Below are positions 49,106 to 63,633 of a stretch of DNA of 64,000 bases, in pieces. Made by a program: the position numbers and the translations under genes. The DNA is from Eutreptiella sp. 'Long Island Sound 2002' (lineage: Eukaryota > Euglenozoa > Euglenophyceae > Eutreptiales > Eutreptiaceae). Below the pieces are notes generated by a model, which was not told the origin of the DNA, did not search any database, and worked only from the letters and a program-made list of their open reading frames with translations. The stretch spans positions 62,001 through 126,000 of the forward strand of contig CAXIWF010000543.1 of assembly GCA_964036045.1 (NCBI GenBank), in the 5' to 3' direction. The first letter of the stretch is position 1; each line of letters opens with the position of its first letter.

Positions 49106-49114
49106 ATTGCCCCT

Positions 49115-49511
49115 GACTCGGTAGGATCTGCCCGTTCCTAGACAGGCAGATCCTACCGAGTATACAGTCTCCCCGAAAGTACTAAAAATAGCAAATTGTA
49201 CCAAATCGACGTGAAAATCTTTGTACCCCCCCTATTTCGAGGTCGCTGATTCCGAAAATGCAATTTTTTTTCGAATCTGAGACAGTGGCGTCGAGATATG
49301 AGGGGGTCCAAATGGAGCGCGCGCGCGACCAAAAACTCGGTAATAACCGCCCCAACCGCCAAATCTGAGTTGATATTCGGATTCAGCGACATCAAAATAG
49401 GGGGGGGGGGTACTAGTTTACCCATGTAGGTCCCCAGGGGGTCCTGCTCTAACACCACCCCAAAAGGGGTATCCCCATTCGTGGTGAGGAACGGGCAGAG
49501 CCTACCGAGTC
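49115..49511. mobile_element. 397-bp terminal-inverted-repeat element between 5S and SL (unit 3)
   Basis: Same element as in unit 1. Confidence 0.55.
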
Positions 49512-49747
49512 GGTAATAGTCACCCATATCCTAAAATGAGCTATTGACACAGTAAACCCCCCCTATTTCGGGGTCGCTGAGTCCAAAACGTCACTCATTT
49601 TGCGAATCCGAGACGGTGGCGTCGAGCTATGGGGGAGGGGGGTCCTAACGAGCGGTGGGGGGTCCGAAAAACCCCCCTTCCAAAATGCGTTCGCATAAGG
49701 GCGCTGTCACAAGGACGTTATGCTACGCACACCCTTCTTGGAGGCAC

Positions 49748-49848
49748 ACTTTCTAAGTGTCTATTTTTTTTCGGTATATACTCGCTCCTTACTAGGCAGC
49801 TTTGGTGCTTTCAGCGCCACTTTGTGGAGGCCAATGGGCCAATCTCCT
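49748..49848 (+). ncRNA. Spliced-leader (SL) RNA, position-8 A variant (unit 3)
   Basis: Same as the unit 1 copy, with A at leader position 8 (49755), the GT donor and the intact downstream hairpins and Sm-like site. Unit 3 has a private change C to G in the 3' flank, in TCAAGGTCAGC at about 49893-49903, outside the predicted RNA. Confidence 0.9.
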
Positions 49849-50055
49849 TCCAAAACCAAAGTCCTTCCCACTGGAGTCCGGATCATAGGCTCAAGGTCAG
49901 CACCCATCATTTACTCCGCACACATCCGCACACATGTCCCTCCCCTTTGCGTAACACCCTGCCCTTCCTTCCCTGGTGGTATCGCGGCATGCGCTGCCCC
50001 GCCCCTTCCGCCCCTCCCCCCTAGGGGAGTAGGGTTTGTCCATGTCCCTTGTGCG

Positions 50056-50255
50056 CAGGAGACAATGGGGTGGGGTGGGGTGGGGGGGTGCATGCGCGCA
50101 GTTGAGGCCGCGGTCACATTTTGTCGGCCCATTTGTGTGTGCTTCTTGCTTACTTGGGCCCTGGTTCCCCGTTTGCAGGGTATCTTTGTCTGATTGTGCC
50201 CCATGTGCGGCGCTTAACGGCCGAATCTGTTCGTTGCTGGCCCGTTCGGACGCGG
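50056..50255. repeat. Cassette-flanking repeat, right copy (unit 3)
   Basis: Same as 11635-11834, downstream of the unit 3 SL RNA gene. Confidence 0.9.
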
Positions 50256-51300
50256 ACAATGATTTGTGCCATGTGATGTTTTTTCCAATCTGTTGCATTC
50301 GGTGACGTTGCCGATCGATGTGCACAGTGATACGCTGTATGGAGAGTGTTGTCCTGGGGACAGCTTGTTTTTTGGGCTTCTAGTCAGCTTTGCTGGGAGT
50401 TTTGTTTTGTATTCTTTGCACCATGTCGTGCTGTGAGCAATGTGTTGTGTCTTGTGCGCAGTGCTGTCTATTGCAAGCTGTATCCAAAAACTTCCATGGT
50501 GCAGAACAAAGGTCTCATTGAAGCTCATGTTTTTCGCACATGGCCGCCATGGCACCTTCTTAGGAGCTAGATCTTCCTCTGAGTGTGCTGAGACCATCCC
50601 GCCCCCCTCCTGGACAAGAATCTTAGAGATTCCAAATGTGCACATGCCTCTACAATGCCACATACCTTCGGGAAATCCTTCTGTGTAACCCGCATAGGCC
50701 TGTACGCAAAGGCTAAAAAGGATTTCAAAAATTTGCTGAACGAGGAATCTCAACAACCCTAGCTCCTTGAGGGAATATATGAATGGTCCAAATGCTCGAT
50801 CTAGCCATAATTCAAAGGCAGGAAATACATTCTAAACTGTAAGCCACAAATTATCATAACTATTGCAACTTTCCTCAACCTCTTTTGTCCGCAAAAATCT
50901 TGACGCAGTGATATTGCAGGTAGTAAAGACGTATCACTATTACTATCGCAAAAAGGAATGTCGAAGTGGTCCACTTCACGGTTCAAAAAATCCTAGTTTG
51001 TTGCGTGACGATGTTACAAATTTTGTACATACCCGTGTCTGTTGGAAACAGAACACTGCATGTGTCCTGTGTGCTACAAAACCGCGGCTGCCAAAGTACT
51101 GCATGATTCGATGCTCAACAACTTACCAAAATGTCAAACCCATAGCAGATGAGGTATGGGATCAAATTGTCCTAACCAATTTTGAGAAACATCCCAGATG
51201 TCCCCAATATCCTAGTGAGTTTAAAATACAATATCACAATCTTCTACACAACCATAGATCTATCAAGGCTGCGCATCCCGATGGCTAACCCGTACGAAAT

Positions 51301-53027
51301 GAAAAGCGCGCCAACGAATGTCCTAAGTCGTGTTTGAGAAAACGATCCTAAGTCCGAATGCAGAAAAGATCCTAATGATTCTAATTATCATAAAAGTCCT
51401 AACCAGGCGAACATGTTGCGATGAGTCATTGTCAAAGATATGGAAAAATAGGTTATCCTTATCCTAGAACCTCTGTCTAACGCGTGGAAAAAACATCCTA
51501 AGTATCCTGAACATCCCCAGCCTTTGGGACAGAACGTTAGGGCTAGGAAACATCCTAACTATGCCAAGTACTGAATATTCCTCGATAACACCAACGAATA
51601 TACTACATATCCTAAGCGTGGTTACAATTACGGTTGTCATGAGTTATTTGCCATCACTACACATGCAAAATGTAAAAAGAACGATATTCTAACTCCTGTT
51701 GGAGAAAATATCCTAAATATCTTCAACTGACTGAACATTTGTTCTCAAAAATATCCCAAATATCCCAAGTACTTTGTGTGGCTCTGGGCATGTAATTATC
51801 CTAAACTTCCTGACCTGGCAAACATGTTGCGATGGGTCATTGTCAAAGAGATGGATAAACCGGTTAGCCTTAGCCTAAAAACACTGTCTAATTTGTGCAA
51901 AAAACATCCTAAGTATCCTAAATGTCCTCAACTTTTGGGACTGAAAGTTGGGGCTAGCAAACATCTTTAATGTGCTAAGTACTCCACTTTCTTCGATAAC
52001 AGCAAGGAATATCTTAAATATCCTAAGAGTGGTTACAAGTACGGTTGTGATGAGGAATTTGCCATTACTATACATGAAAAATCTAAGAATAAAAATATCA
52101 TAAGTGCTGACGGAGAAAATATCCTAATTATCCTAAATATCCTAAACATCCCAATGGGCAAACAACGGGATGTTGAAAATGTTGTGAGTCCTAATTTTGC
52201 CAAGTCAGTCATCCGAATCATCGGGAAGATCGTTAAACCTCATGCAGAAAATATCCTAAGTATCCCAAATGTTCTGACCTGGCTCGTTTCTTTTCTCAAA
52301 AACATCCTAAATATCCTAAGTACGTAATATTGTTCGGGGCATATCATCGAACATATTGTAAGTATCCGCTATTGGTGTGATGAGTAAGTAGCGATGGCTA
52401 GAAGGAAGATATCATAAGTCCTATAGGAGACAATATTCGAATTATCCTAAATATTCTGAACCATCCAATGGGCCTACAACAGGATGCTGAAAATGTTGTG
52501 CTCAGCACGTGTCAAATACTTCCTAATCTCGCCAGACCAAACATCCTGAATATCAGCACCATTCTCTCAGATCATGCAGAAAATATCCTAAATATCCCAA
52601 ATATCCTCAATTGACTGAACGTTCTTGCTCAAAAATATCCTCAATATCCCAAGTACTTCATGTAGCTTTGGGCATAACACCAGAAATATTCCAAAGATTC
52701 GAAGAAGGGTTACAGCTACCATTGTGATGAGTACATTGCCAAAAATATCCTAAGTCCTGATGGAGACAATATCCTCATTATGTGGACCATCCTCAACATC
52801 GTAATGGACAAACAACCGCAGGCTGAACATGTTGTGATAAGCAATCGTCAAAAACATCCCAACCTCGCTAGAACAAATATTCTAAATGCGAGAAAAGATC
52901 CTAAAACGTCATGCAAAAAATATCCTAAATATCCTAAATATCCCTAGCTGACTCATCTAGACTGAAACCTCCTGCTGAAAAATGTCCAAAATATCCCAAG
53001 TACTTAATATTCTTCCAGGCAAGGACC
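51301..53027. repeat. Degenerate ~411-bp TATCCTAA-rich repeat (unit 3)
   Basis: Same as unit 1. Confidence 0.75.
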
Positions 53028-53559
53028 AAAAATATCCTAACTATCCTAAAAAATGGTTACCGTTAAAGCTAAGGTTAACCGTAACCCTTTTTTTTAGGAT
53101 AATTAGGATATTTTCCCAAAAAAATGATCGGGTGTTTGGGATATTTTAGAACGCAAAAGTAACCTACTAGGATGCATTCTTTTGGCACTCACAAACCACC
53201 TCGCCTATGGAATGAGGCCTCAAGACAACACAAACAGCCCTGAACCAGTGCACCACACATGTGTAACGGCAGCACTGACAGCACTCAATTATACACTGAT
53301 GTGATCAGAATTTCAATGATTCTCAGATGTACATTAGTGCAGTAAATTTTCCGCTTGTTTTCATGTTTTCCGTTCGCCGCCAGATGTCGCCTGTGAGCGC
53401 GCGTCGAGTCGCATTTGTCTTTCGTGATTTCCCAATCGGATTTATTTAAATTATTTCGAATGATTTCACGTTGTGTCATTATGTGCGATGAATGCGCATT
53501 GAGATTCTATGTCTGCTCCATTTTTGTAGACCGGGTTTTCGTACTCTTCATATTCCACC

Positions 53560-54090
53560 ATGGAGTTCAAAGGACTTACAAGTGCTTCGCATATGTCGCT
53601 CCCCTAAGCTGGATATGGGTCTGAAGAGGGTTATGTGGGTTCGGAGATATCAGGGGCAGTGTCGGGCGTTACGACCCCTGGGGCATCAAGGCTACAGGCT
53701 TCGCAGTTACAACAAAGATCAACCACTATGCAGCGGTTACAACATGTTCCTCACATGGCACCACACAAAAGGAAGAAACACTACACCACATCAATCCACA
53801 CCACGCTAGACCACACCACACCACCTTTCACCGCACTGCCCCAGGATGTGCCCCGCAATGTGGCCCACGATGTGCCCCAGAATGTGCCCCTCAATGCTCA
53901 CCAGAATGTGACCCATGATGTGCCCCACCATGTGCCCCACCATGTGCCGCACGATGTGCCCGCCAAATGCCAATTGATGTGCCCCATGATGTGCCCCACA
54001 GTGTGCCCCACTGTGAACCCCACGATGTGCCCTGGGATGTGCCGCACCATGTGCCCCACCATGTGCCGCAGGATGTGCCCCACCATGTAG
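53560..54090 (+). pseudogene. Exon-like frame with one internal stop, unknown protein (unit 3)
   Basis: Same as the unit 1 copy, including the TAA and the minisatellite end. Confidence 0.3.
53843..54089. repeat. 12-bp minisatellite GATGTGCCCCAC (unit 3)
   Basis: Same as unit 1. Confidence 0.9.
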
Positions 54091-54726
54091 TAAAATACTT
54101 GTAAAATCGGGGTAAAAATTGGGGATGTTTTTTGCCATACAAGGAGGGTGCTGGGTATACTTTGCACTGCACCACGGCCTCCTACCACCTTCAGAATGCA
54201 TACCACTTCACAAATGCCTTCCTCTCTATCATTACATCACATTCCAACCCATAGTTGCTCACCCGGGATGCTCCCCTTGCTGGTCTCTCCGCTATTTACC
54301 ACAAACCATACATAAAAAAAAGGCATGTTTCTGGGTAGTTCTCCATAGGCATAGTCGGCAACCCAAGGGACCCCTTCAGGATGTATCCACGGCTTCTGTG
54401 CCCCAAGCCAATGGCGTTGGTGAGGTCTCTGGGATCAGGGCATGGACATCCGAACCCGGTTTGCCAAACCAAAACATTGTCCAGCCGCCGCAGCTCCATT
54501 AAGGTCCACCGCTCACTAGTAAAATCGGGGTAAAAACTGGGGATGTTTTTCGCCATACAAGGAGGGTGGTGGGTATACTTTGCACTGCACCACGGCCTCC
54601 TACCACCTTCAGAATGCATTCCACTTCACAAATGCCTTCGTTTCTATCATTACATCACATTCCAACCCATGGTTGCTCGACCGGGATGCTACCCTTGCTG
54701 GTCTCTCCGCTGTTTACCACAAATCC
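54089..54726 (+). repeat. Junction between units 3 and 4: two plus-orientation linker modules
   Basis: Modules are at 54089-54309 and 54517-54726. It has the same variant bases as the unit 1/2 junction. Confidence 0.8.
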
Positions 54727-57700
54727 CGCCCTTTCATGTCCCAACACCCCATTCAAAAACACCCACCCCTCCCCCATCCGCATCAACACGCCATACCTAC
54801 ACTTTCGTGCAACCCCCCAAATGTGCTCACATTCACATTTGCATCCCACCGCACCCATCCAATTCCACACAGGCCACCGTACCCCGCCCTTTCATGTCCC
54901 AACAACCCATTCAAAAAGAACCACACACCAGCATCCGCATCAACACGCCGTACCTACACTTGTGGTAATCACCAGAGAGACCAGCAAGGGGAGCATCCCG
55001 GGTGAGCAACTATGGCTTGGAATGTGATGTAATGATCGAGGGGAGGGCAGCTGTGGAGTGCACCTCATTGCAAAGATGTTAGGAGGCCGTGGTGCAGTGC
55101 ATGGTACAACCAGCACCCCCTCTGTGTAGCGAAAAACATAGCCGATTTTTACCCCAATTTTACTAGCGAGCGGTGGACCTTAATGGAGCCACCGCGGCTG
55201 GAAATGTTTTTGCCTGGCAAAGCCAGTTCAGATGTCCATGGCAGCATCGCCCTTTCATGTTCCAACGACCCATTCAAAAACACCCACCCCTCCCCCATCC
55301 GCATCAACACGCCATACCTACACTTTCCTACAACCCCCCCAATGTGCTTACATTCACATTTGCATCCCACCGCATCCACCCAACCCGGCACAGGCCACGG
55401 TACCCCGCCATTTCATGTTCCAACACCCCATTCAAAAACACCCACCCCTCCCCCATCCGCCTCAACGCGGCATACCTACACTTTCGTGCAACCCCCGAAA
55501 TGTGCTCACATTCACATTTGCATCCCACCGCATCCACCCAACCCCACACAGGCCACCGTACCCCGCCCTTTCATGTCCCAACACCCCATTCAAAAACACC
55601 CACCCCTCCTCCATCCGCATCAACACGCCATACCTACACTTTCGTGCGACCCCCCGTATGTGCTCACATTCACATTTGCATCCCACTGCACCCACCCAAC
55701 CCCACACAGGCCACCGTACCTCGCCCTTTCGTGTTCCAACACCCCATTCAAAAACATCCACCCCTCCCCCATCCGCATCAACACGCCATACCTGCACTTT
55801 CTTGCAACCCTCCCAATGTGCTCACATTCACATTTGCATCCCAGCGCATCCACCCAACCCGGCACAGGCCACGGTACCCCGCCATTTCATGTTCCAACAC
55901 CCCATTCAAAAACACCCACCCCTCCCCCATCCGCCTCAACACGGCATACCTACACTTTCGTGCAACCCCCCAAATGTGCTCACATTCACATTTACATCCC
56001 ACCGCACCCATCCAATTCCACACAGGCCACCGTACCCCGCCCTTTCATGTCCCAACAACCCATTCAAAAAGAACCACACACCAGCATCCGCATCAACACG
56101 CCGTACCTACACTTGTGGTAATCACCAGAGAGACCAGCAAGGGGAGCATCCCGGGTGAGCAACTATGGCTTGGAATGTGATGTAATGATCGAGGGGAGGG
56201 CAGCTGTGGAGTGCACCTCATTGCAAAGATGTTAGGAGGCCGTGGTGCAGTGCATGGTACAACCAGCACCCCCTCTGTGTAGCGAAAAACATAGCCGATT
56301 TTTACCCCAATTTTACTAGCGAGCGGTGGACCTTAATGGAGCCACCGCGGCTGGAAATGTTTTTGCCTGGCAAAGCCAGTTCAGATGTCCATGGCAGCAT
56401 CGCCCTTTCATGTTCCAACGACCCATTCAAAAACACCCACCCCTCCCCCATCCGCATCAACACGCCATACCTACACTTTCCTACAACCCCTCCAATGTGC
56501 TTACATTCACATTTGCATCCCACCGCATCCACCCAACCCGGCACAGGCCACGGTACCCCGCCATTTCATGTTCCAACACCCCATTCAAAAACACCCACCC
56601 CTCCCCCATCCGCCTCAACGCGGCATACCTACACTTTCGTGCAACCCCCCAAATGTGCTCACATTCACATTTGCATCCCACCGCATCCACCCAACCCCAC
56701 ACAGGCCACCGTACCCCGCCCTTTCATGTCCCAACACCCCATTCAAAAACACCCACCCCTCCTCCATCCGCATCAACACGCCATACCTACACTTTCGTGC
56801 GACCCCCCGTATGTGCTCACATTCACATTTGCATCCCACTGCACCCACCCAACCATACACAGGCCACCGTACCTCGCCCTTTCGTGTTCCAACACCCCAT
56901 TCAAAAACACCCACCCCTCCCCCATCCGCATCAACACGCCATACCTGCACTTTCTTGCAACCCTCCCAATGTGCTCACATTCACATTTGCATCCCAGCGC
57001 ATCCACCCAACCCGGCACAGGCCACGGTACCCCGCCATTTCATGTTCCAACACCCCATTCAAAAACACCCACTCCTCCCCCATCCGCCTCAACACGGCAT
57101 ACCTACACTTTCGTGCAACCCCCCAAATGTGCTCACATTCACATTTACATCCCACCGCACCCATCCAATTCCACACAGGCCACCGTACCCCGCCCTTTCA
57201 TGTCCCAACAACCCATTCAAAAAGAACCACACACCAGCATCCGCATCAACACGCCGTACCTACACTTGTGGTAATCACCAGAGAGACCAGCAAGGGGAGC
57301 ATCCCGGGTGAGCAACTATGGCTTGGAATGTGATGTAATGATAGAGGGGAGGGCAGCTGTGGAGTGCACCTCATTGCAAAGATGTTAGGAGGCCGTGGTG
57401 CAGTGCATGGTACAACCAGCACCCCCTCTGTGTAGCGAAAAACATAGCCGATTTTTACCCCAATTTTACTAGCGAGCGGTGGACCTTAATGGAGCCACCG
57501 CGGCTGGAAATGTTTTTGCCTGGCAAAGCCAGTTCAGATGTCCATGGCAGCATCGCCCTTTCATGTTCCAACGACCCATTCAAAAACACCCACCCCTCCC
57601 CCATCCGCATCAACACGCCATACCTACACTTTCCTACAACCCCTCCAATGTGCTTACATTCACATTTGCATCCCACGGCATCCACCCAACCCGGCACAGG

Positions 57701-60700
57701 CCACGGTACCCCGCCATTTCATGTTCCAACACCCCATTCAAAAACACCCACCCCTCCCCCATCCGCCTCAACGCGGCATACCTACACTTTCGTGCAACCC
57801 CCCAAATGTGCTCACATTCACATTTGCATCCCACCGCATCCACCCAACCCGGCACAGGCCACCGTACCCCGCCCTTTCATGTCCCAACACCCCATTCAAA
57901 AACACCCACCCCTCCTTCATCCGCATCAACACGCCATACCTACACTTTCGTGCGACCCCCCGTATGTGCTCGCATTCACATTTGCATCCCACTGCACCCA
58001 CCCAACCCCACACAGGCCACCGTACCTCGCCCTTTCATGTCCCAACACCCCATTCAAAAACACCCACCCCTCCCCCATCCGCATCAACACGCCATACCTA
58101 CACTTTCCTACAACCCCCCCAATGTGCTCACATTCACATTTGCATCCCACCGCATCCACCCAACCCGGCACAGGCCACGGTACCCCGCCATTTCATGTTC
58201 CAACACCCCATTCAAAAACACCCACCCCTCCCCCATCCGCCTCAACACGGCATACCTACACTTTCGTGCAACCCCCCAAATGTGCTCACATTCACATTTG
58301 CATCCCACCGCATCCACCCAACCCCACACAGGCCACCGTACCCCGCCCTTTCATGTCCCAACACCCCATTCAAAAACACCCACCCCTCCCCCATCCGCCT
58401 CAACACGGCATACCTACACTTTCGTGCAACCCCCCAAATGTGCTCGGATTCACATTTGCATCCCACCGCATCCACCCAACCCGGCACAGGCCACGGTACC
58501 CCGCCGTTTCATGTTCCAACACCCCATTCAAAAACACCCACCCCTCCCCCATCCGCATCAACACGCCATACCTGCACTTTCTTGCAACCCTCCCAATGTG
58601 CTCATATTCACATTTGCATCCCATTGCATCCACCCAACCCGGCACAGGCCACGGTACCCCGCCATTTCATGTTCCAACACCTATTCAAAAACACCCACCC
58701 CTCCCCCATCCGCCTCAACACGGCATACCTACACTTTCGTGAAACCACCCAAATGTGCTCACATTCACATTTGCATCCCACCGCATCCACCCAACCCCAC
58801 ACAGGCCACCGTACCCCGCCCTTTCATGTCCCAACACCCCATTCAAAAACACCCACCCATCCCTCATCCGCATCAACACGCCATACCTACACTTTCGTGC
58901 GACCCCCCGTATGTGCTCGCATTCACATTTGCATCCCACTGCACCCACCCAACCCCACACAGGCCACCGTACCTCGCCCTTTCATATCCCAACACCCCAT
59001 TCAAAAACACCCACCCCTCCCCCATCCGCATCAACACGCCATACCTACACTTTCTTGCAACCCCCCAAATATGCTCACATTCACATTTGCATCCCACTGC
59101 ATCCACCCAACCCCACACAGGCCACCGTACCCCGCCCTTTCATGTCCCAACACCCCATTCAAAAACACCCACCCCTCCTCCATCCGCATCAACACGCCAT
59201 ACCTACACTTTCGTGCGACCCCCCGTATGTGCTCACATTCACATTTGCATCCCACTGCACCCACCCAACCCCACACAGGCCACCGTACCTCGCCCTTTCA
59301 TGTTCCAACACCCCATTCAAAAACACCCACCCCTCCCCCATCCGCATCAACACGCCATACCTGCACTTTCTTGCAACCCTCCCAATGTGCTCACATTCAC
59401 ATTTGCATCCCAGCGCATCCACCCAACCCGGCACAGGCCACGGTACCCCGCCATTTCATGTTCCAACACCCCATTCAAAAACACCAACCCCTCCCCCATC
59501 CGCCTCAACATGGCATACCTACACTTTCGTGCAACCCCCCAAATGTGCTCACATTCACATTTGCATCCCACCGCACCCATCCAATTCCACACAGGCCACC
59601 GTACCCCGCCCTTTCATGTCCCAACAACCCATTCAAAAAGAACCACTCACCAGCATCCGCATCAACACGCCGTACCTACACTTGTGGTAATCACCAGAGA
59701 GACCAGCAAGGGGAGCATCCCGGGTGAGCAACTATGCCTTGGAATGTGATGTAATGATAGAGGGGAGGGCAGCTGTGGAGTGCACCTCATTGCAAAGATG
59801 TTAGGAGGCCGTGGTGCAGTGCATGGTACAACCAGCACCCCCTCTGTGTAGCGAAAAACATAGCCGATTTTTACCCCAATTTTACTAGCGAGCGGTGGAC
59901 CTTAATGGAGCCACCGCGGCTGGAAATGCTTTTGCCTGGCAAAGCCAGTTCAGATGTCCATGGCAGCATCGCCCTTTCATGTTCCAACGACCCATTCAAA
60001 AACACCCACCCCTCCCCCATCCGCATCAACACGCCATACCTACACTTTCCTACAACCCCCCAAATGTGCTTACATTCACATTTGCATCCCACCGCATCCA
60101 CCCAACCCGGCACAGGCCACGGTACCCCGCCATTTCATGTTCCAACACCCCATTCAAAAACACCCACCCCTCCCCCATCCGCCTCAACGCGGCATACCTA
60201 CACTTTCGTGCAACCCCCCAAATGTGCTCACATTCACATTTGCATCCCACCGCATCCACCCAACCCCACACAGGCCACCGTACCCCGCCCTTTCATGTCC
60301 CAACACCCCATTCAAAAACACCCACCCCTCCTCCATCCGCATCAACACGCCATACCTACACTTTCGTGCGACCCCCCGTATGTGCTCACATTCACATTTG
60401 CATCCCACTGCACCCACCCAACCCCACACAGGCCACCGTACCTCGCCCTTTCGTGTTCCAACACCCCATTCAAAAACACCCACCCCTCCCCCATCCGCAT
60501 CAACACGCCATACCTGCACTTTCTTGCAACCCTCCCAATGTGCTCACATTCACATTTGCATCCCAGCGCATCCACCCAACCCGGCACAGGCCACGGTACC
60601 CCGCCATTTCATGTTCCAACACCCCATTCAAAAACACCCACCCCTCCCCCATCCGCCTCAACACGGCATACCTACACTTTCGTGCAACCCCCCAAATGTG

Positions 60701-61028
60701 CTCACATTCACATTTGCATCCCACCGCATCCACCCAACCCGGCACAGGCCACCGTACCCCGCCCTTTCATGTCCCAACACCCCATTCAAAAACACCCACC
60801 CCTCCTTCATCCGCATCAACACGCCATACCTACACTTTCGTGCGACCCCCCGTATGTGCTCGCATTCACATTTGCATCCCACTGCACCCACCCAACCCCA
60901 CACAGGCCACCGTACCTCGCCCTTTCATGTCCCAACACCCCATTCAAAAACACCCACCCCTCCCCCATCCGCATCAACACGCCATACCTACACTTTCCTA
61001 CAACCCCCCCAATGTGCTCACATTCACA
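54727..61028. repeat. Nested 158-bp satellite locus, unit 4
   Basis: Blocks are at 54727-54961, 55248-56114, 56401-57267, 57554-59683 and 59970-61028. Linkers in minus orientation lie at 54962, 56115, 57268 and 59684, each 286 bp. It has the same organisation as unit 3, with private changes such as CACCAACCCC near 59484 where the other units read CACCCACCCC. Confidence 0.93.
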
Positions 61029-62580
61029 ATGATCTTTCTTCTAATGGGTGGCATAGTGAGAACTCACCCAAAAATTCTGCAATTCAGAAACAGAATAAAA
61101 TTTGTGTTCAGGCATGTCATCCAACAGGCAGTGACCAGTACAGACAGCTCTAATCTGGCATTTCCCCAAAAAATCTGCTCAATTTCGCTTTGTTCTGCCA
61201 GAAAGCCGACCGCCGCAGACATTTCTGCGGATAAGCCCTTATCCGCAGAAAAACGCATTTCTGCGGATAACAGTTGCTCAACTCGCGGGGCACATTGCAA
61301 CTGCGACCTTTTTTTTGGACATGCCCAAAAAGTAGGTCGCAATGGACACGGTAACCCAAGAAGTGCTGAACTGGTGCGTTTGCGCAATTTGTATGCTGCA
61401 GCTGATCGCTCTTTCGTTCATCCTGCTGCCGTCAAGAAACGGGTGCCGTACATGGACGCCACAGCAAAGCAGCCGTTGGTAATATCAACCCCCCCCTGTC
61501 CTGTGCCTCTCCTACCCCACGGTCCGTGAATGGGTGAATCTTTTGGTCGTTGGCCACATTTCACCATTGTGGAGTCCCCGAACATTTTGCCTTGATTTCG
61601 AGAAAGAGTTGTGCGGTTTCCGTGTCAACCTGCATCATAACTGTTGTGTTGCACAACTGACACACACAGAGCGCGCTGACACACAACGAACACACAGACA
61701 GCGCGAGTGGAGACATCGTATTCAAATGAACGAAGTCCTGGTTTGTTACCTTTTGTTGGAAGTTGGGGAGTACAGTACAGGTCCACAAGGTGTTTGTTTC
61801 TCTCATTTTGGTGTTCTTGAAGCAATTTTGAAGTTTGAAGTTGGATTTTGATATTTTGTTGCGAATCAGAGTCCCTGTTCCCTGGCGACGCGCTCGGACA
61901 GGGTTACGGCGCTCACAACGTGACGCTCTACGCTGCGCTGACAGCGTTTGACTGTCCTGCGCCACCTGTAGCAGCTAATTCTGTTTCAATTCTTCAATTT
62001 TGCAAATTTTCAAATTTTGCTCTCTTTTTCTGTCGGCGACGCTTGTCGTAGCTTTTCGACGCGCGAGTGCGTTCGTGGCACTCGTCAACACTGGTATTGT
62101 GTGTCGACGGCTCTCTTCCAGCGTCTTGCCCAGTTTCAGGGCTTCATCCTGGCCCATTTTGGGTTTTTAGACCTTTTTGGCCTGTTTCTGGCCAAATGTG
62201 CCATTTTTGGCAGGATCGGTCGCAAGCGACAGCTGCGACGCGTGGCGACGCCCTCCGTCGTTCGCCACGGCGCTGCTGGGGCACTCCGAGTGCGCCTGGG
62301 TGTTTTCGAGGTGAGTTTTGGGTCGATTTTGGTCATTTTTCACTCTTTGAGAGAATTTCATCTTTGTGATCATCCATCACCATTTCAAGTCAATCAGCCT
62401 ATTTTGGCTGCTCATGTGCAGTCAACTCCTTCGCCAGAGCGAACCTGAAGGACACACTTCCACACTTGCACTCATACACTTACAGAATACACCATGTACG
62501 ACCCCTATATATACCCATTTGAGTGAAGCCCATGTATCAGAGCGCCCCAAGTCAACTTAGTGAGAGTCTATAGAGCACTC

Positions 62581-62780
62581 GCTGACACACAACTGACACA
62601 CAGAGCTGACACACAAATGACCACAGAGAGCGCGTGACACACAAGTGACACACACAGAGTGCGCTGACACACAAGTGACACACAGACAGCGCGCTGACAC
62701 ACACAGACAGCGCGCTGACACCCAATGGACACCTATGATGCGCGCTGACACACAACGAACACACAGACAGCGCGCTGACG
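62581..62780. repeat. 20-30 bp minisatellite (unit 4)
   Basis: Same as the unit 1 array at 8191-8390. Confidence 0.85.
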
Positions 62781-63633
62781 CTTGTAGAAATACATCCGGG
62801 CATGGCCAATTGCTATGACATTTTCGTTGCTGCCTGCACAAGTCGGAAAATTGGTGCATTGTATTTTGGTCAATGTTTGCTGCCAGTGTTCAGCATGACT
62901 ATTTTTTTCCAAAATATGTGGTGTTTTTCATGGTGAGCCTGTGTGGAATGTTCCCTATTGCTTGCTCTATTTGTGGACACTATTGAACAATGCTTGTTTT
63001 TTCCTCCTCCTACTTTCACTGATGCCAAGACAGTCCAGTGTTGTTGGGGACATGCCATTGCAGTTTGGAGCAGAATTGATGCAACACACTTCGCTACAAC
63101 AGGACTTGGCTGGCAAAAATGATGACCAAACAACAGACACCAAAACATTTGTATGTTCAAGCCATGTCTTTTGCAGGGGCAAGCGGAAAACCTCAATTGA
63201 TAAGGCATTGGTTGCAAGTTAAAAGCTTTGTGCATTGGCAAAAGCATGCGATGCAAGAACAACATGTTTGATACACAATCAGGACGGGCATGGAATGCAT
63301 GATTAGACAATTTTTGTATTGGCGAGAGTAGGGGCAGCATGTGTGTTCAACCCATTTTTGCATTTGTGAAAGCTAGGGTTTGGAACTCAATTCTGGTTGC
63401 ATTTCTGAATAAATTAGTGGATTCATGTAGGAGTAGGGGTGCAAAGTGGTGCGAATTCCTACAGCAGTGCGGGTGCAATGGAAAAAGCAGGGTGCATAAT
63501 CTCAGCCGATTCTGGTGGCATTGGGGATGCGAATGACCCTTTGTGAATTTTTTTTGTGGTACCTTCGTGTAATTTTTTTCCAGGAAACAGGAAGTTGACG
63601 GTTTTTTTCATTTGCTGTCCCCAAAAAAAAATA

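Larger units (their letters stand above)
38264..54232. repeat. Large tandem unit 3 (15,969 bp)
   Basis: It is collinear with unit 1 plus exactly one additional 158-bp monomer in the last satellite block. Offset to unit 1 is 38,263 before that block and 38,421 after it. There is no transposon at the site used in unit 2. It has private single-base changes, for example GTCTGTCG near 46130 where the other units read GTGTGTCG. Confidence 0.95.
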